In this document: in pieces, positions 1 through 7,186 of the stretch | Position numbering within the stretch: position 1 is the first letter of the stretch | Layout of the letters: every line of letters starts with the position of its first letter | Origin: CAYMUR01 sp964393615 | GTDB taxonomy: Bacteria > Planctomycetota > Planctomycetia > Pirellulales > Pirellulaceae | Length of the DNA stretch: 18,280 bases | Assembly (NCBI GenBank): GCA_964393615.1 | Contig: CAYMUR010000099.1 | Coordinates: forward strand, 1-18,280 | Direction: 5' to 3' | Position numbers and translations under genes: made by a program | The notes under the pieces: model-generated | Seen by the model: the letters and a program-made list of their open reading frames with translations, nothing else | What the model was told of the DNA's origin: nothing | Database searches by the model: none

Positions 1-408
1 CTTTCACAAATGCTGCCCGTGACTGGCACGGTCATTGTTTGCACGCCACAGCAGGTCGCACTGCTAGATGCCGTGAAAGCGATTTCGATGATGGGGACGG
101 TAAAGATTCCCGTACTGGGGGTCGTGGAAAATATGAGTGGTTTTGTTTGTCCAGACTGTGATAAGCGATATGACATTTTCGGCAGTGGAGGGGCGAAAGC
201 CAAAGCGGACGAGTTGGGGGTACCTTTTCTGGGAGAGGTGCCGATTAATCTCTCGATCCGAACACTGGGCGATTCCGGCCGTGCGGTGGACGTTTTTGAA
301 GACAACGTGGTGGCTCCTATTTTGGATGGAATTTGTTATCAACTGGTCCGATCCTTGGCCGACACACAAGCATCCGCGCCGCCCTTGCCAAATTTGACCG
401 TTTTATAG
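1..408 (+). CDS. mrp: Mrp/NBP35-family Fe-S cluster carrier ATPase, C-terminal part (5' end outside window)
   Basis: This is the last 135 codons of a P-loop ATPase of the Mrp/ApbC/NBP35 family. In known members it binds and hands over Fe-S clusters to apoproteins in the cytoplasm. The frame is open from base 1, and the residues before the first ATG (LSQ) continue the family pattern, so the gene begins to the left and the ATG at 10 is internal. Visible family marks are GTVIVCTPQQVALLDAVKAI, VLGVVENMSGFVCPDC with the CxxC pair at codons 50 and 53 that bridges a cluster between two subunits, and DIFGSGGAKAKADELGVPFLGEVPI. The Walker A region lies outside the window. The stop is TAG at 406-408. 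Nothing ties it directly to the respiratory genes 3 kb away, although those include an Fe-S protein. The family call is firm; the exact physiological target is unknown. Confidence 0.9.
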   Translation, partial: LSQMLPVTGTVIVCTPQQVALLDAVKAISMMGTVKIPVLGVVENMSGFVCPDCDKRYDIFGSGGAKAKADELGVPFLGEVPINLSIRTLGDSGRAVDVFEDNVVAPILDGICYQLVRSLADTQASAPPLPNLTVL

Positions 409-831
409 GATCTCTTTTTCCGCAGAACTTGAGCACTATTTCACCCGGCGGTTTTCGTTTTCCCAAAAGTTGGGTACTCAAAGAGCATGACGCTGACCAA
501 GGCAAAGGGTTGGTTCATCTGCGGCTGCAAAAAGATCTTGTAGCGAATCGTGGTGATGCTTTTGGCCGACGATTACAATAGATGGGTCCCAGGAAATGGG
601 CGGTTCTCCGCAGAATTTCATGCGCTGTGGTGTTCGCAAACGATATCGTTTTGAGGGTGCCTTCCAATCGAAAGTTGGACAGGATTTAGTTCATTGCCGT
701 GGAGCTGTCCGATTTTCCCTCCAAGCGGTGCCTTGTTTTATGTCGTACACTATTTTGCATCCGCATGAGGCGAACCGTTTCTATTTCTAGCAGACGAATA
801 GAATTTGATAATTCTTGTATTCGAGTAACCG
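409..831. other. Intergenic stretch without a recognisable gene
   Basis: These 423 bases separate the mrp end from the NYN gene. Two short + strand open frames occur (333-581 and 596-790). Their translations are Arg/Phe-rich, show no domain and have no good ribosome site. I see no tRNA, convincing terminator or strong promoter. The NYN gene start at 832 has no clear Shine-Dalgarno sequence either. Confidence 0.5.
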
Positions 832-1482
832 ATGGCGACGCGTCTAATCATCGACGGGTACAACCTACTGAATGCTACTGGCATTGTGGGGCCGCAAGCG
901 TTATCACCAACGCTGGAACGCTCACGCCATGGAATGTTGAATTTTTTGGCTACCAGGCTTGATCAGTCGTCGCGCGAGAGCACTACCATTGTGTTCGATG
1001 CAATGAATGCCCCACCGGGGCTTCCGCATCATTTTACTCACCATGGTATAACCGTTCTCTTTGCGCCGCGGTCGGAAGATGCCGACACGTTGATCGAAAG
1101 GTTGATTCAATCCAACACGTCTCCGCGTCAGCTGACGGTGGTTTCCAGCGACCACCGCATTCAGCGCGCCGCTCGGCGGCGACGTGCTACACCAGTGGAT
1201 AGCGACAGGTGGTATGCCAGCATCGAGCGTTTACAACACTTAGGAGGCCCAGGCGGCGCAGAGAGTGACCCCAAGCCTCGTACTCCGCTCTCGAAGGACG
1301 AAGTACACCGTTGGCTTGATGAATTCGGAGAGCTTGAGTCGACTGACAATCACAACGAAGAGATAGATCCAGGTGACACGAATTCAAAAAATCACAAAAA
1401 AGACAAGTCGGCACACGATTCGGATGATTGGGATGGGTTCCCACCTGGATATCTTGATAACCTGCCTAATCTTGACTTGTAG
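832..1482 (+). CDS. NYN/YacP-like PIN-fold RNase-type protein
   Basis: This 216-residue protein has an N-terminal NYN domain of the YacP kind (PIN-like metal-dependent RNase fold) over about residues 1-135. The acidic and polar signature positions are visible: LIIDGYNLL with Asp8 and Asn11, TIVFDA with Asp56, SEDADTLIE with Asp83 and Asp85, and VVSSDHRIQRAARRRRA with Asp107. In this family such residues hold the divalent metal, and the arginine-rich helix would suit RNA contact. The last 75 residues are acidic, rich in D, N, K and H and probably disordered, ending in GFPPGYLDNLPNLDL. The bacterial relatives are thought to act in rRNA or tRNA processing; the substrate here cannot be told. It stands alone between mrp and the convergent purD. 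The start ATG at 832 fits the beginning of the first beta strand, but no Shine-Dalgarno site is evident. Confidence 0.85.
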   Translation: MATRLIIDGYNLLNATGIVGPQALSPTLERSRHGMLNFLATRLDQSSRESTTIVFDAMNAPPGLPHHFTHHGITVLFAPRSEDADTLIERLIQSNTSPRQLTVVSSDHRIQRAARRRRATPVDSDRWYASIERLQHLGGPGGAESDPKPRTPLSKDEVHRWLDEFGELESTDNHNEEIDPGDTNSKNHKKDKSAHDSDDWDGFPPGYLDNLPNLDL

Positions 1483-1628
1483 AACACAGGTAGCCTGCAG
1501 ATGCCTCAGAACAGAGTCTTTGGTTTCGTTGCCTGATCAGAGATTCATGCTTGCCTGAGGGAGTGTGATTTCTTTCATTCTGCCACTGTTGTCTGGTGTT
1601 AGCAGACCGTAAGACCATCTGCGAGAGA

Positions 1629-2921
1629 CTATTTTTTGGTCGCCTTGTCAGAGATGTCTTTACGACACCAGGCTCCGTTCCAGCGGATTTTCTTGACGGC
1701 GGTATAAGCCTGTAATTTGGCCGCGGCAATCGAATTTCCGAGTGCGGTAACAGTGAGTACACGGCCACCGTTGGTCACCACCTGTCCGTCGGCTGTGGCC
1801 GTACCAGCATGAAAGACTTTTACGTCGGGAAGCTTGGCGGCATCCTGTAAACCACGGATGGTGTGCCCCCGTTCGTAGGATCCGGGATAACCTTCGCTGG
1901 CCATTACGACACTAATGGCGGGGCGCGGATCCCAACGTAACGTTTCAATTTCGTCGAGGTTACCATCGACCGTCGCTTCGAGTATGTCGACCAAGTCACT
2001 CTGGAGTCGCATTAGAATTGGTTGACATTCCGGGTCACCGAACCGAACATTGTATTCCAAAACCTTGGGACCCTGGTTGGTGAACATCAATCCTGCGTAA
2101 AGGACACCACGAAACGGATAACGTCCTCTTTTCATTGCGTGTACCGTTGGCACCAGGATTCGTTCTTCGACTTCGTGCAATGTGTCTGTATTGACCAACG
2201 GGGTGGGGCTGTAAGCCCCCATGCCACCTGTGTTGGGACCGTTATCGCCGTCATGAGCGCGTTTGTGATCCTGTGCGGCAGGAAGCGTGACAATGGTGCG
2301 GCCATCGGTCACTGCCAGAACGCTAGCCTCGAACCCGTCCAGACGTTCTTCGATGATGACTTGGTTGCCAGCGTCCCCAAATGTTCGCTGGCACACAATC
2401 TGGTCGATGGCTTCTAATACTTCTGACCGACGGTGGCAGACGAAAACGCCCTTGCCAGCGGCCAGGCCATCTGCTTTGACGACGAGTGGTATATCTTGGT
2501 CGTCACTTTGAAAACGATCATTTACAAATCGAGTCGCGCTTTCGGCATCGCGGAACACATGATGTTCAGCTGTCGGAACGTTGGCTTGGTGGAGCAGTTT
2601 TTTACAGAAAACCTTGCTCCCTTCCAGTTGCGCAGCCGCACGACTTGGGCCGAATACCCGCAAACCTGCAGATTGCAGCGTATCCACGATTCCTTCTACC
2701 AAGGGCTGTTCCGGACCGACGACCGTCAACTCGATTTGGTTTTCCTTGGCGAATCGAAGAATTCGTGGAATGTCTGTCGCCGAAATGTCCACGTTTTCTG
2801 CATCGTTGGCGGTCCCGGCATTTCCCGGGGCAACAAAAACGCGACTGACTCGCGAGCTTTGAGATATTTTCCAGGCCAACGCGTGTTCGCGGCCTCCGCT
2901 TCCCACGACGAGAACATTCAT
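1629..2921 (-). CDS. purD: Phosphoribosylamine--glycine ligase (GARS)
   Basis: PurD joins glycine to 5-phosphoribosylamine with ATP to give GAR, the second step of de novo purine synthesis, in the cytoplasm. From the ATG at 2921 the protein has 430 residues, the usual family length. Visible marks are the N-terminal MNVLVVGSGGREHALAWKI, the ATP-grasp region with VVKADGLAAGKGV, the glycine-rich GPNTGGMGAYSPTP loop, LYAGLMFT, and the metal-binding EYNVRFGDPECQ. The C-terminal domain ends in VKKIRWNGAWCRKDI, close to the usual IRFEGMxYRxDI. A GTG at 2930 would add MTE; I prefer the ATG because it sits exactly at the family start and has a GAGAG-like purine stretch just before it. It converges with the NYN gene, with 146 bp between the two stops and no clear terminator. 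It looks intact and unrelated to the respiratory cluster. Confidence 0.96.
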   Translation of the reverse strand: MNVLVVGSGGREHALAWKISQSSRVSRVFVAPGNAGTANDAENVDISATDIPRILRFAKENQIELTVVGPEQPLVEGIVDTLQSAGLRVFGPSRAAAQLEGSKVFCKKLLHQANVPTAEHHVFRDAESATRFVNDRFQSDDQDIPLVVKADGLAAGKGVFVCHRRSEVLEAIDQIVCQRTFGDAGNQVIIEERLDGFEASVLAVTDGRTIVTLPAAQDHKRAHDGDNGPNTGGMGAYSPTPLVNTDTLHEVEERILVPTVHAMKRGRYPFRGVLYAGLMFTNQGPKVLEYNVRFGDPECQPILMRLQSDLVDILEATVDGNLDEIETLRWDPRPAISVVMASEGYPGSYERGHTIRGLQDAAKLPDVKVFHAGTATADGQVVTNGGRVLTVTALGNSIAAAKLQAYTAVKKIRWNGAWCRKDISDKATKK

Positions 2922-3253
2922 CTCTGTCACTACCCAACAGTGGTCTGCAAATTCCCAGGCGACGTTCCTTTGATATTAACCTTGTCACCACAAAAAAAGT
3001 AGGACGGATTGCCAATTCAGGGAAGAAATGCCGATAAACAATCACTTAGCGAACACGGATTCTGGAACGGCCATGGAGCCTGTTTGACAGTTTTGTTATC
3101 GGATTTTCGTATACTGAGCGGTGGGTTCAGGAAGGATTTTGAGTCGCCGAGAAGGTAGCGCACCTAAAAGACTTTGGATTTTGGAGTCTAATCGGCTGAT
3201 TCATGGTAAGTATGGGTTGACAATTTGGGCTTCAGATTGGAAATTGGAGTTGA

Positions 3254-3273
3254 CTTGTGAAAAATATCACAAG
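3254..3273. promoter_or_regulatory. CRP/FNR-superfamily operator-like palindrome
   Basis: The 20 bases CTTGTGAAAAATATCACAAG form a perfect inverted repeat with 7 bp arms and a 6-base centre. They contain TGTGA-N6-TCACA, the classic half-sites of the CRP/FNR regulator superfamily. The centre is about 3263.5. A TAAATA hexamer at 3291-3296 could be a -10 box; with a start near 3303 the palindrome would be centred about 40 bases upstream, close to the class II activator position of -41.5. It lies about 230 bp before the Rieske start. The palindrome is seen directly; binding by a CRP/FNR-type protein and control of the cluster are inferred. Confidence 0.55.
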
Positions 3274-3433
3274 CCAGCGGTGTTTTTTCGTAAATAATTG
3301 TCAAATAATGACTTCTGGAACCAGTGCGGTGGTCGCTGATGCGTCTGTCAAGCCTGTGTTTCTCTGGGGCGTTGGCGACAGTTTCATCCAAAGAGGATCA
3401 AGTTCTCGGGGTGAAGCCTTGGATTGACATGAC

Positions 3434-3456
3434 ACCGGTCCTGTTTTGTGACCGGT
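3434..3456. repeat. ACCGGTC/GACCGGT inverted repeat in the Rieske leader
   Basis: Two 7-base arms (3434-3440 and 3450-3456) flank a 9-base centre. Because ACCGGT is itself palindromic the arms are also direct copies. The element ends 45 bases before the Rieske ATG, so it would lie in the leader of an mRNA started near the upstream palindrome, where it could fold into a short hairpin or serve as an operator. Function is unknown. Confidence 0.35.
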
Positions 3457-3501
3457 TATTGTCGTCCGCATCGTAAATGATGAACGAATAGAGCGTTATT
3501 C

Positions 3502-4569
3502 ATGGCAGCCAAGAAAAACATGTCGGTCGAGGAAGTTCTGGCTGCGTGTCGTCAGGCAGATGGCGATGGCACGGCGGCTGCGGCTCCTACAGATACAGCG
3601 GCTCCTGCAGATACAGCGGCTCCTGCAGATACAGCGGCTCCTGCAGATACAGCGGCTCCNNNNNNNNNNNNNNNNNNNNNNNNNNNNNNNNNNNNNNNNN
3701 NNNNNNNNNNNNNNNNNNNNNNNNNNNNNNNNNNNNNNNNNNNNNNNNNNNNNNNNNNNAAACCAGCCGCCGCGAAACCAGCCGCCGCGAAACCAGCAGC
3801 GGGCAAAGTGTCTGCCAAAGCATCCGCACCAGCCAAGTCTCAGGCTCCTAAGGATACGATGAGTATTTTGGCGGCGGCCCGCAAGTCCGCCAAGCCGGGC
3901 CCGATGTCGAAGGCTGAAGCGAAGAAGCAGCAAGAAAAGAGCGAAACAAAAGAATCAGGTCGGGGGAAGCCGAAAATCCCTGTCCCACCGATGCCGGAAA
4001 AGCCTGTCTATGCGGTTCCGCCCTCGAGTGTTCTGGTGCCGAGTGATGAAACGCGACGAGGTTTCTTTTCCTCGGTAGCGACGACTTTTATGGGGTCATT
4101 TCTAGCGGTCGGGTTTACATCGCTTGGTCTGACGCACGTATTGTGGTTACTTGGTTTAGCCCGGTTTATGTTTCCTAACATTCGAATTGAGCCGCCGAGC
4201 GCTTTTCGTGTTGGGTTTTCCGATGATTTTGCTCCTGGTCAGGTAGAAACTAAATTTAAAGCCCAATTCGGTGTCTGGATTGTACGAGAGGAATACGAAG
4301 GGCAGAGTCAGATATTTGCGTTGAAATCAGTTTGTACGCATTTAGGTTGTACGCCTAACTGGTTAGAAGGAGAACAGAAATTCAAGTGTCCCTGCCATGG
4401 CAGTGGATTCTACAAGGACGGTATTAATTTTGAGGGGCCGGCACCGCGGCCTTTGGAGCGGTATGCGATTAGTTTGGCCAGTGATGGTCAACTGGTGGTG
4501 GACAAAAGCAAGACGTTCAACGAGGAAAAGGGGCAATGGAAGGAGTCAGCGTCTTTTGTCCCCGTTTAA
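3502..4569 (+). CDS. Rieske 2Fe-2S protein of a cytochrome bc/b6f-type complex, with long N-terminal extension
   Basis: This is the Rieske subunit, which takes one electron from quinol and passes it to a cytochrome on the outer face of the membrane. The C-terminal domain has both cluster loops: CTHLGC (residues 278-283) and CPCHGSGF (296-303). The expected ligands are Cys278, His280, Cys296 and His299, and Cys283-Cys298 form the usual disulfide. A hydrophobic anchor spans roughly 188-222 and follows TRRGFF, which resembles a Tat twin-arginine motif, as is usual for Rieske proteins. The first ~184 residues are an extra Ala/Pro/Lys-rich region with APADTA and KPAAA repeats. A 100-N assembly gap interrupts the repeats, so residue numbers assume the gap is really 100 bases; the frame is open on both sides. 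It is first in the respiratory cluster, 415 bp before the cytochrome b gene. Names such as petC or qcrA would fit. Confidence 0.95.
   Translation: MAAKKNMSVEEVLAACRQADGDGTAAAAPTDTAAPADTAAPADTAAPADTAAXXXXXXXXXXXXXXXXXXXXXXXXXXXXXXXXXXKPAAAKPAAAKPAAGKVSAKASAPAKSQAPKDTMSILAAARKSAKPGPMSKAEAKKQQEKSETKESGRGKPKIPVPPMPEKPVYAVPPSSVLVPSDETRRGFFSSVATTFMGSFLAVGFTSLGLTHVLWLLGLARFMFPNIRIEPPSAFRVGFSDDFAPGQVETKFKAQFGVWIVREEYEGQSQIFALKSVCTHLGCTPNWLEGEQKFKCPCHGSGFYKDGINFEGPAPRPLERYAISLASDGQLVVDKSKTFNEEKGQWKESASFVPV
3583..3659 (+). repeat. In-frame 18 bp tandem repeat (APADTA) in the Rieske gene
   Basis: The unit GCTCCTGCAGATACAGCG recurs directly; the first copy reads CCTACAG in place of CCTGCAG, and the run is cut by the N gap at 3660. 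Each unit encodes Ala-Pro-Ala-Asp-Thr-Ala. Because 18 is a multiple of three, copy-number change would lengthen or shorten the linker without breaking the frame. Confidence 0.85.
3660..3759. other. Assembly gap of 100 N inside the Rieske gene
   Basis: Exactly 100 N lie between an 18 bp repeat array on the left and a 15 bp KPAAA repeat array on the right (from 3760). The round number suggests a placeholder of unknown true length, and the position suggests reads could not resolve the repeats. Reading frames on either side agree as drawn. Confidence 0.95.
3760..3804 (+). repeat. In-frame 15 bp tandem repeat (KPAAA) in the Rieske gene
   Basis: The unit AAACCAGCCGCCGCG appears twice, followed by a changed third copy (AAACCAGCAGCGGGC, giving KPAAG). 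More copies may lie in the adjoining gap. It encodes a Lys-Pro-Ala-rich linker of the kind predicted to be unstructured and positively charged. Confidence 0.8.
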
Positions 4570-4984
4570 CGTTCTGCCCAGCATCTGGTCATACCCATGA
4601 ATGCAAAAGCAATGAAGTAACTGTTTGCCGTATTTTAGCAGGAAAAAAAGAAACTGGCCGACTTAACACGGGAGTCTTGGCGCGGGAATTCGATTGACGT
4701 TGGTCACCGAAGTCATGTTGGATTTTTGGGGAGCATCGTCCGTCCTTACCGCTCTTTTCGGCAGGCCTGCTGCAACACGGTAAATGGTTACCCCGTCACG
4801 CATGAGACGTAGTCCTGGTTGGTGAAAGACTATTTCATGGATGGGGTTGCCTAAGTGGCCGTACGGACTGTTTTTGCTGTGTCGTCATGGTAGGCACAGG
4901 CAGATCCCGTTTAAATAGGCAGATCCCGTTTAAATAGGCAGATAAAGATTCTTACTGACTCACACTCCATTTGAAGATACAGAC
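4570..4984. other. Intergenic region before cytochrome b, with a tandem repeat but no gene
   Basis: These 415 bases separate two genes whose products must act in one complex, which is long for such a pair. I see no open frame of note. The contents are a 10 bp palindrome GCAGGCCTGC (4761-4770), a small GGTAA/TTACC inverted repeat near 4780, and the 19 bp tandem repeat ending about 40 bases before the cytochrome b start. A second promoter here is possible, but I cannot point to one. Confidence 0.5.
4899..4943. repeat. 19 bp tandem repeat, 2.4 copies, upstream of cytochrome b
   Basis: The unit GGCAGATCCCGTTTAAATA occurs at 4899-4917 and 4918-4936 without a mismatch, followed by the first seven bases of a third copy (4937-4943). 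Each copy has an AT-rich TTTAAAT core. It ends 41 bases before the cytochrome b ATG. It could be a simple slippage product or paired protein-binding sites; the sequence alone does not decide. Confidence 0.85.
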
Positions 4985-5761
4985 ATGCCAGCACTCGGCG
5001 ACGTCATTCGCAATTCTCAGATTTGGAAAAGTATTTTTCGGCATCCTATGCCAACCGATCGGCGGAACCGCATTGTGGTGATGCTGACGAACTTTTTCTT
5101 GCATTTACATCCGGTCTCTGTCAAGAAGCAGGGGATTGCCCTCAGTTTTACTTGGTGCATGGGGGGCGTCACTTTTTTTCTATTTCTTGTCGAAACTATT
5201 ACAGGCGTTCTGTTGATGTTTTACTACCGTCCTACCATTGAGTGGGCGTACAACGACATTCTGGCGTTGCGCGACGTTACGTCGCTGGGGATCCTGCGTG
5301 AAATACACCGGTGGGGAGCTCATGCGATGGTGATTACTGTCTGGTTGCACATGTACCGGGTCTTTTTGACGGGGAGCTACAAGCCTCCCCGGGAGTTCAA
5401 TTGGGTAGTCGGTGTGATTCTTTTGTTATTGACTTTATTATTATCATTTACAGGGTATTTGCTTCCTTGGGACCAGCTTGCGATTTGGGCGATCACGGTG
5501 GGTTCGAATATGGCTCGTGCGACACCATTTTTAGGGTATGAAGGGCCTGGGGCAGCGCTGCTCACGGTGGGGAATATCGATATGATTACGGACGCTTCTG
5601 ATGCTAGATTTGGGCTTTTGGGAGCGAGATTTGTAGGAGAGGAAACATTGAACCGGTTTTATGTGCTGCATTGTATTGGCATCCCCTTAGCTGCTGCCTT
5701 TTTGTTGGCCATTCACTTCTGGCGAGTTCGCAAAGACGGTGGCATTAGCGCGCCGATGTGA
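4985..5761 (+). CDS. Cytochrome b, short b6-type (N-terminal four-helix unit)
   Basis: This 258-residue membrane protein is the dihaem core of a quinol-oxidising bc/b6f complex. Its length and its end (DGGISAPM) match b6-type proteins, where the rest of cytochrome b is a separate subunit. Four haem-ligand histidines are in place: His108 and His122 (HRWGAH...LHMYRVF, 14 apart) and His229 and His244 (15 apart). FYYRPT, GYLLPW and FTGYLLPWDQLA also match. Cys58 in WCMGGVT aligns with Cys35 of chloroplast b6 (YCLGGIT), the residue that binds the extra haem ci. The N-terminal 40 residues are longer than in plant b6. It is followed after 52 bp by the subunit-IV-like gene. The start ATG at 4985 lacks a strong Shine-Dalgarno site. 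Names petB or qcrB would fit. Confidence 0.95.
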   Translation: MPALGDVIRNSQIWKSIFRHPMPTDRRNRIVVMLTNFFLHLHPVSVKKQGIALSFTWCMGGVTFFLFLVETITGVLLMFYYRPTIEWAYNDILALRDVTSLGILREIHRWGAHAMVITVWLHMYRVFLTGSYKPPREFNWVVGVILLLLTLLLSFTGYLLPWDQLAIWAITVGSNMARATPFLGYEGPGAALLTVGNIDMITDASDARFGLLGARFVGEETLNRFYVLHCIGIPLAAAFLLAIHFWRVRKDGGISAPM

Positions 5762-5813
5762 CCGGACTGCGACAACAGGTGACACCTAAATAACGCAAAG
5801 TCAGTAAAGAGTT

Positions 5814-7151
5814 ATGCACGGAAACGAAGTTGAATTTTTACAGAGTATGTCGGGGTTTCTGGGTGGATTCTACGTCACGCTGGCGATTATCAACGGTGTG
5901 GCGGCATTGTATGTTTGGGAACGGGACCACAAGCCCAGGCTGGCAGTGGCATGGTCAGGAATTTCTATTTTCTTTCTGATCTTAGCGCCGATTGCATTCA
6001 GCGGAAATCCTCGTTGGATGACTTGGATTTCGGTCCCTGAGGTGATCCGTGGTTTTGTCAATCAGACGTTAGGTGGGCCGGTTGTTTATAGTATTGGCAC
6101 GGTGACGTTGCTGCTTGTTTTGTTCCTGGGGCGCAAGTTTTTTGTAAAGCCGGTGGTCGCCTGGATCGGACTGAACCTGTCTTTGCTACTGATGGGATTG
6201 TCAATGACCAATCCCAGTTTTGCCGCCATCGTTACCAAGCCGGACAATGTACCGATTGTGGGCCTTATTTTTCTGCTGGGATTTTTCACATGGTTGAGTG
6301 CACGCAAGGCAGTTATTAATGATGAACGGATCGCTCAGGGGTTGGAGCCGATCGAAAAAACTCAGCAGGAAAAGGTGCTTGTATGGCCCGATTTGGTATA
6401 CACCGAATTGATCTGCATGATTGCCATTACGGCATTGCTGTTGATATGGGGGATCGTGTTGCAGGCACCTCTCGAAGAGCCTGCTAGCGCTGTCAAAACT
6501 CCGAATCCATCGAAGGCACCTTGGTATTTTCTGGGATTGCAGGAAATGTTGGTGTATTACGATCCCTGGATGGCAGGAGTTGTTTTGCCGAGCCTGGTTG
6601 TGTTTGGACTGATGGCTATTCCTTTTATGGATTTCAACAAGAAGGGCAATGGCTATTATACGATCAACGAGCGGAAATTTGCTTATCTGACGTACCAGTT
6701 CGGTTTTCTTGTGTTATGGGTGACGTTAATTGTTCTAGGGACTTTCTTGCGCGGGCCGAACTGGAACTTTTTCGGGCCGTATGAAATATGGGATGCGCAC
6801 AAAGTCGAAGCCTTGAACAACGTTGATTTATCGGAGTACTTCTGGGTCATTATGCTCGAGCAACCGCTTCCCAAGGCGCCGGAAAATGCCTCCGCGGCTG
6901 TCGTGCTGTGGTTTATATTTCTCCGTGAGTTGCCAGGAATCATTTGTGTCGCCAGTTATTTTCTCTTGATGCCACCGCTAATGGCGGTGTTCGTGTTTCG
7001 CAAATTTTTCGTCCGCATGGGATTCATGCGTTTTATGTTGATGTCCAACTTGCTGTTGTTTATGTGGGTTTTGCCAATCAAGATGGCGCTCCGCTGGTCG
7101 GTGAATATGAAATACCTGATCCATATTGATGAATACTTTTTAAATTTTTAA
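5814..7151 (+). CDS. Subunit-IV-like cytochrome b C-terminal membrane protein, enlarged
   Basis: This 445-residue protein has about ten hydrophobic segments, against three in the ~160-residue subunit IV of b6f. The part that matches subunit IV is central: WPDLVYTELI (191-200), a helix, then EEPASAVKTPNPSKAPWYFLGLQEML, a helix, and IPFMDFNKKGNG. The APWY at 235-238 stands where the quinol-site PEWY motif normally is, so the usual Glu is replaced by Pro. An N-terminal region of five or so helices (residues 15-165) and a C-terminal region with RGPNWNFFGPYEIWD (313-327) and more helices (365-425) have no counterpart in plant subunit IV. With the short cytochrome b before it, it should complete the quinol-oxidising site. 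It follows cytochrome b by 52 bp and precedes the giant cytochrome by 114 bp. The family role is firm; the function of the added helices is unknown. Confidence 0.88.
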   Translation: MHGNEVEFLQSMSGFLGGFYVTLAIINGVAALYVWERDHKPRLAVAWSGISIFFLILAPIAFSGNPRWMTWISVPEVIRGFVNQTLGGPVVYSIGTVTLLLVLFLGRKFFVKPVVAWIGLNLSLLLMGLSMTNPSFAAIVTKPDNVPIVGLIFLLGFFTWLSARKAVINDERIAQGLEPIEKTQQEKVLVWPDLVYTELICMIAITALLLIWGIVLQAPLEEPASAVKTPNPSKAPWYFLGLQEMLVYYDPWMAGVVLPSLVVFGLMAIPFMDFNKKGNGYYTINERKFAYLTYQFGFLVLWVTLIVLGTFLRGPNWNFFGPYEIWDAHKVEALNNVDLSEYFWVIMLEQPLPKAPENASAAVVLWFIFLRELPGIICVASYFLLMPPLMAVFVFRKFFVRMGFMRFMLMSNLLLFMWVLPIKMALRWSVNMKYLIHIDEYFLNF

Positions 7152-7186
7152 AAGCTTCTGACCGGAGATCCTGTAGGCACAACTTG

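Larger units (their letters stand above)
2922..3501. other. Divergent control region between purD and the respiratory cluster
   Basis: About 580 bases lie between purD (-) and the Rieske gene (+), with no believable gene inside. It is AT-richer than its surroundings and contains the CRP/FNR-type palindrome at 3254-3273, an ACCGGTC/GACCGGT inverted repeat at 3434-3456, and several TTGACA hexamers (3084, 3217, 3424), none with a clean -10 partner at 17 bp. It most likely carries the promoters of both purD and the respiratory genes. Confidence 0.6.

Noticed and set aside
333..790. Two small plus-strand open frames between mrp and the NYN gene
   Set aside because: No ribosome site, no recognisable domain, composition like random translation, and the first overlaps the end of mrp.
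1483..1628. A bidirectional terminator between the NYN gene and purD
   Set aside because: Only 5 bp arms (1602-1606 and 1618-1622) were found, with no T-run on either strand.
3084..3115. TTGACA...TATACT as a sigma-70 promoter for the Rieske gene
   Set aside because: Both hexamers are good, but the spacer is 20 bases, beyond the usual 16-18, and the Rieske start is almost 400 bases away. It remains possible but weak.
3496..3933. 145-codon minus-strand frame over the Rieske repeats
   Set aside because: It arises from the antisense of Ala/Pro repeats and crosses the N gap; there is no domain in it.
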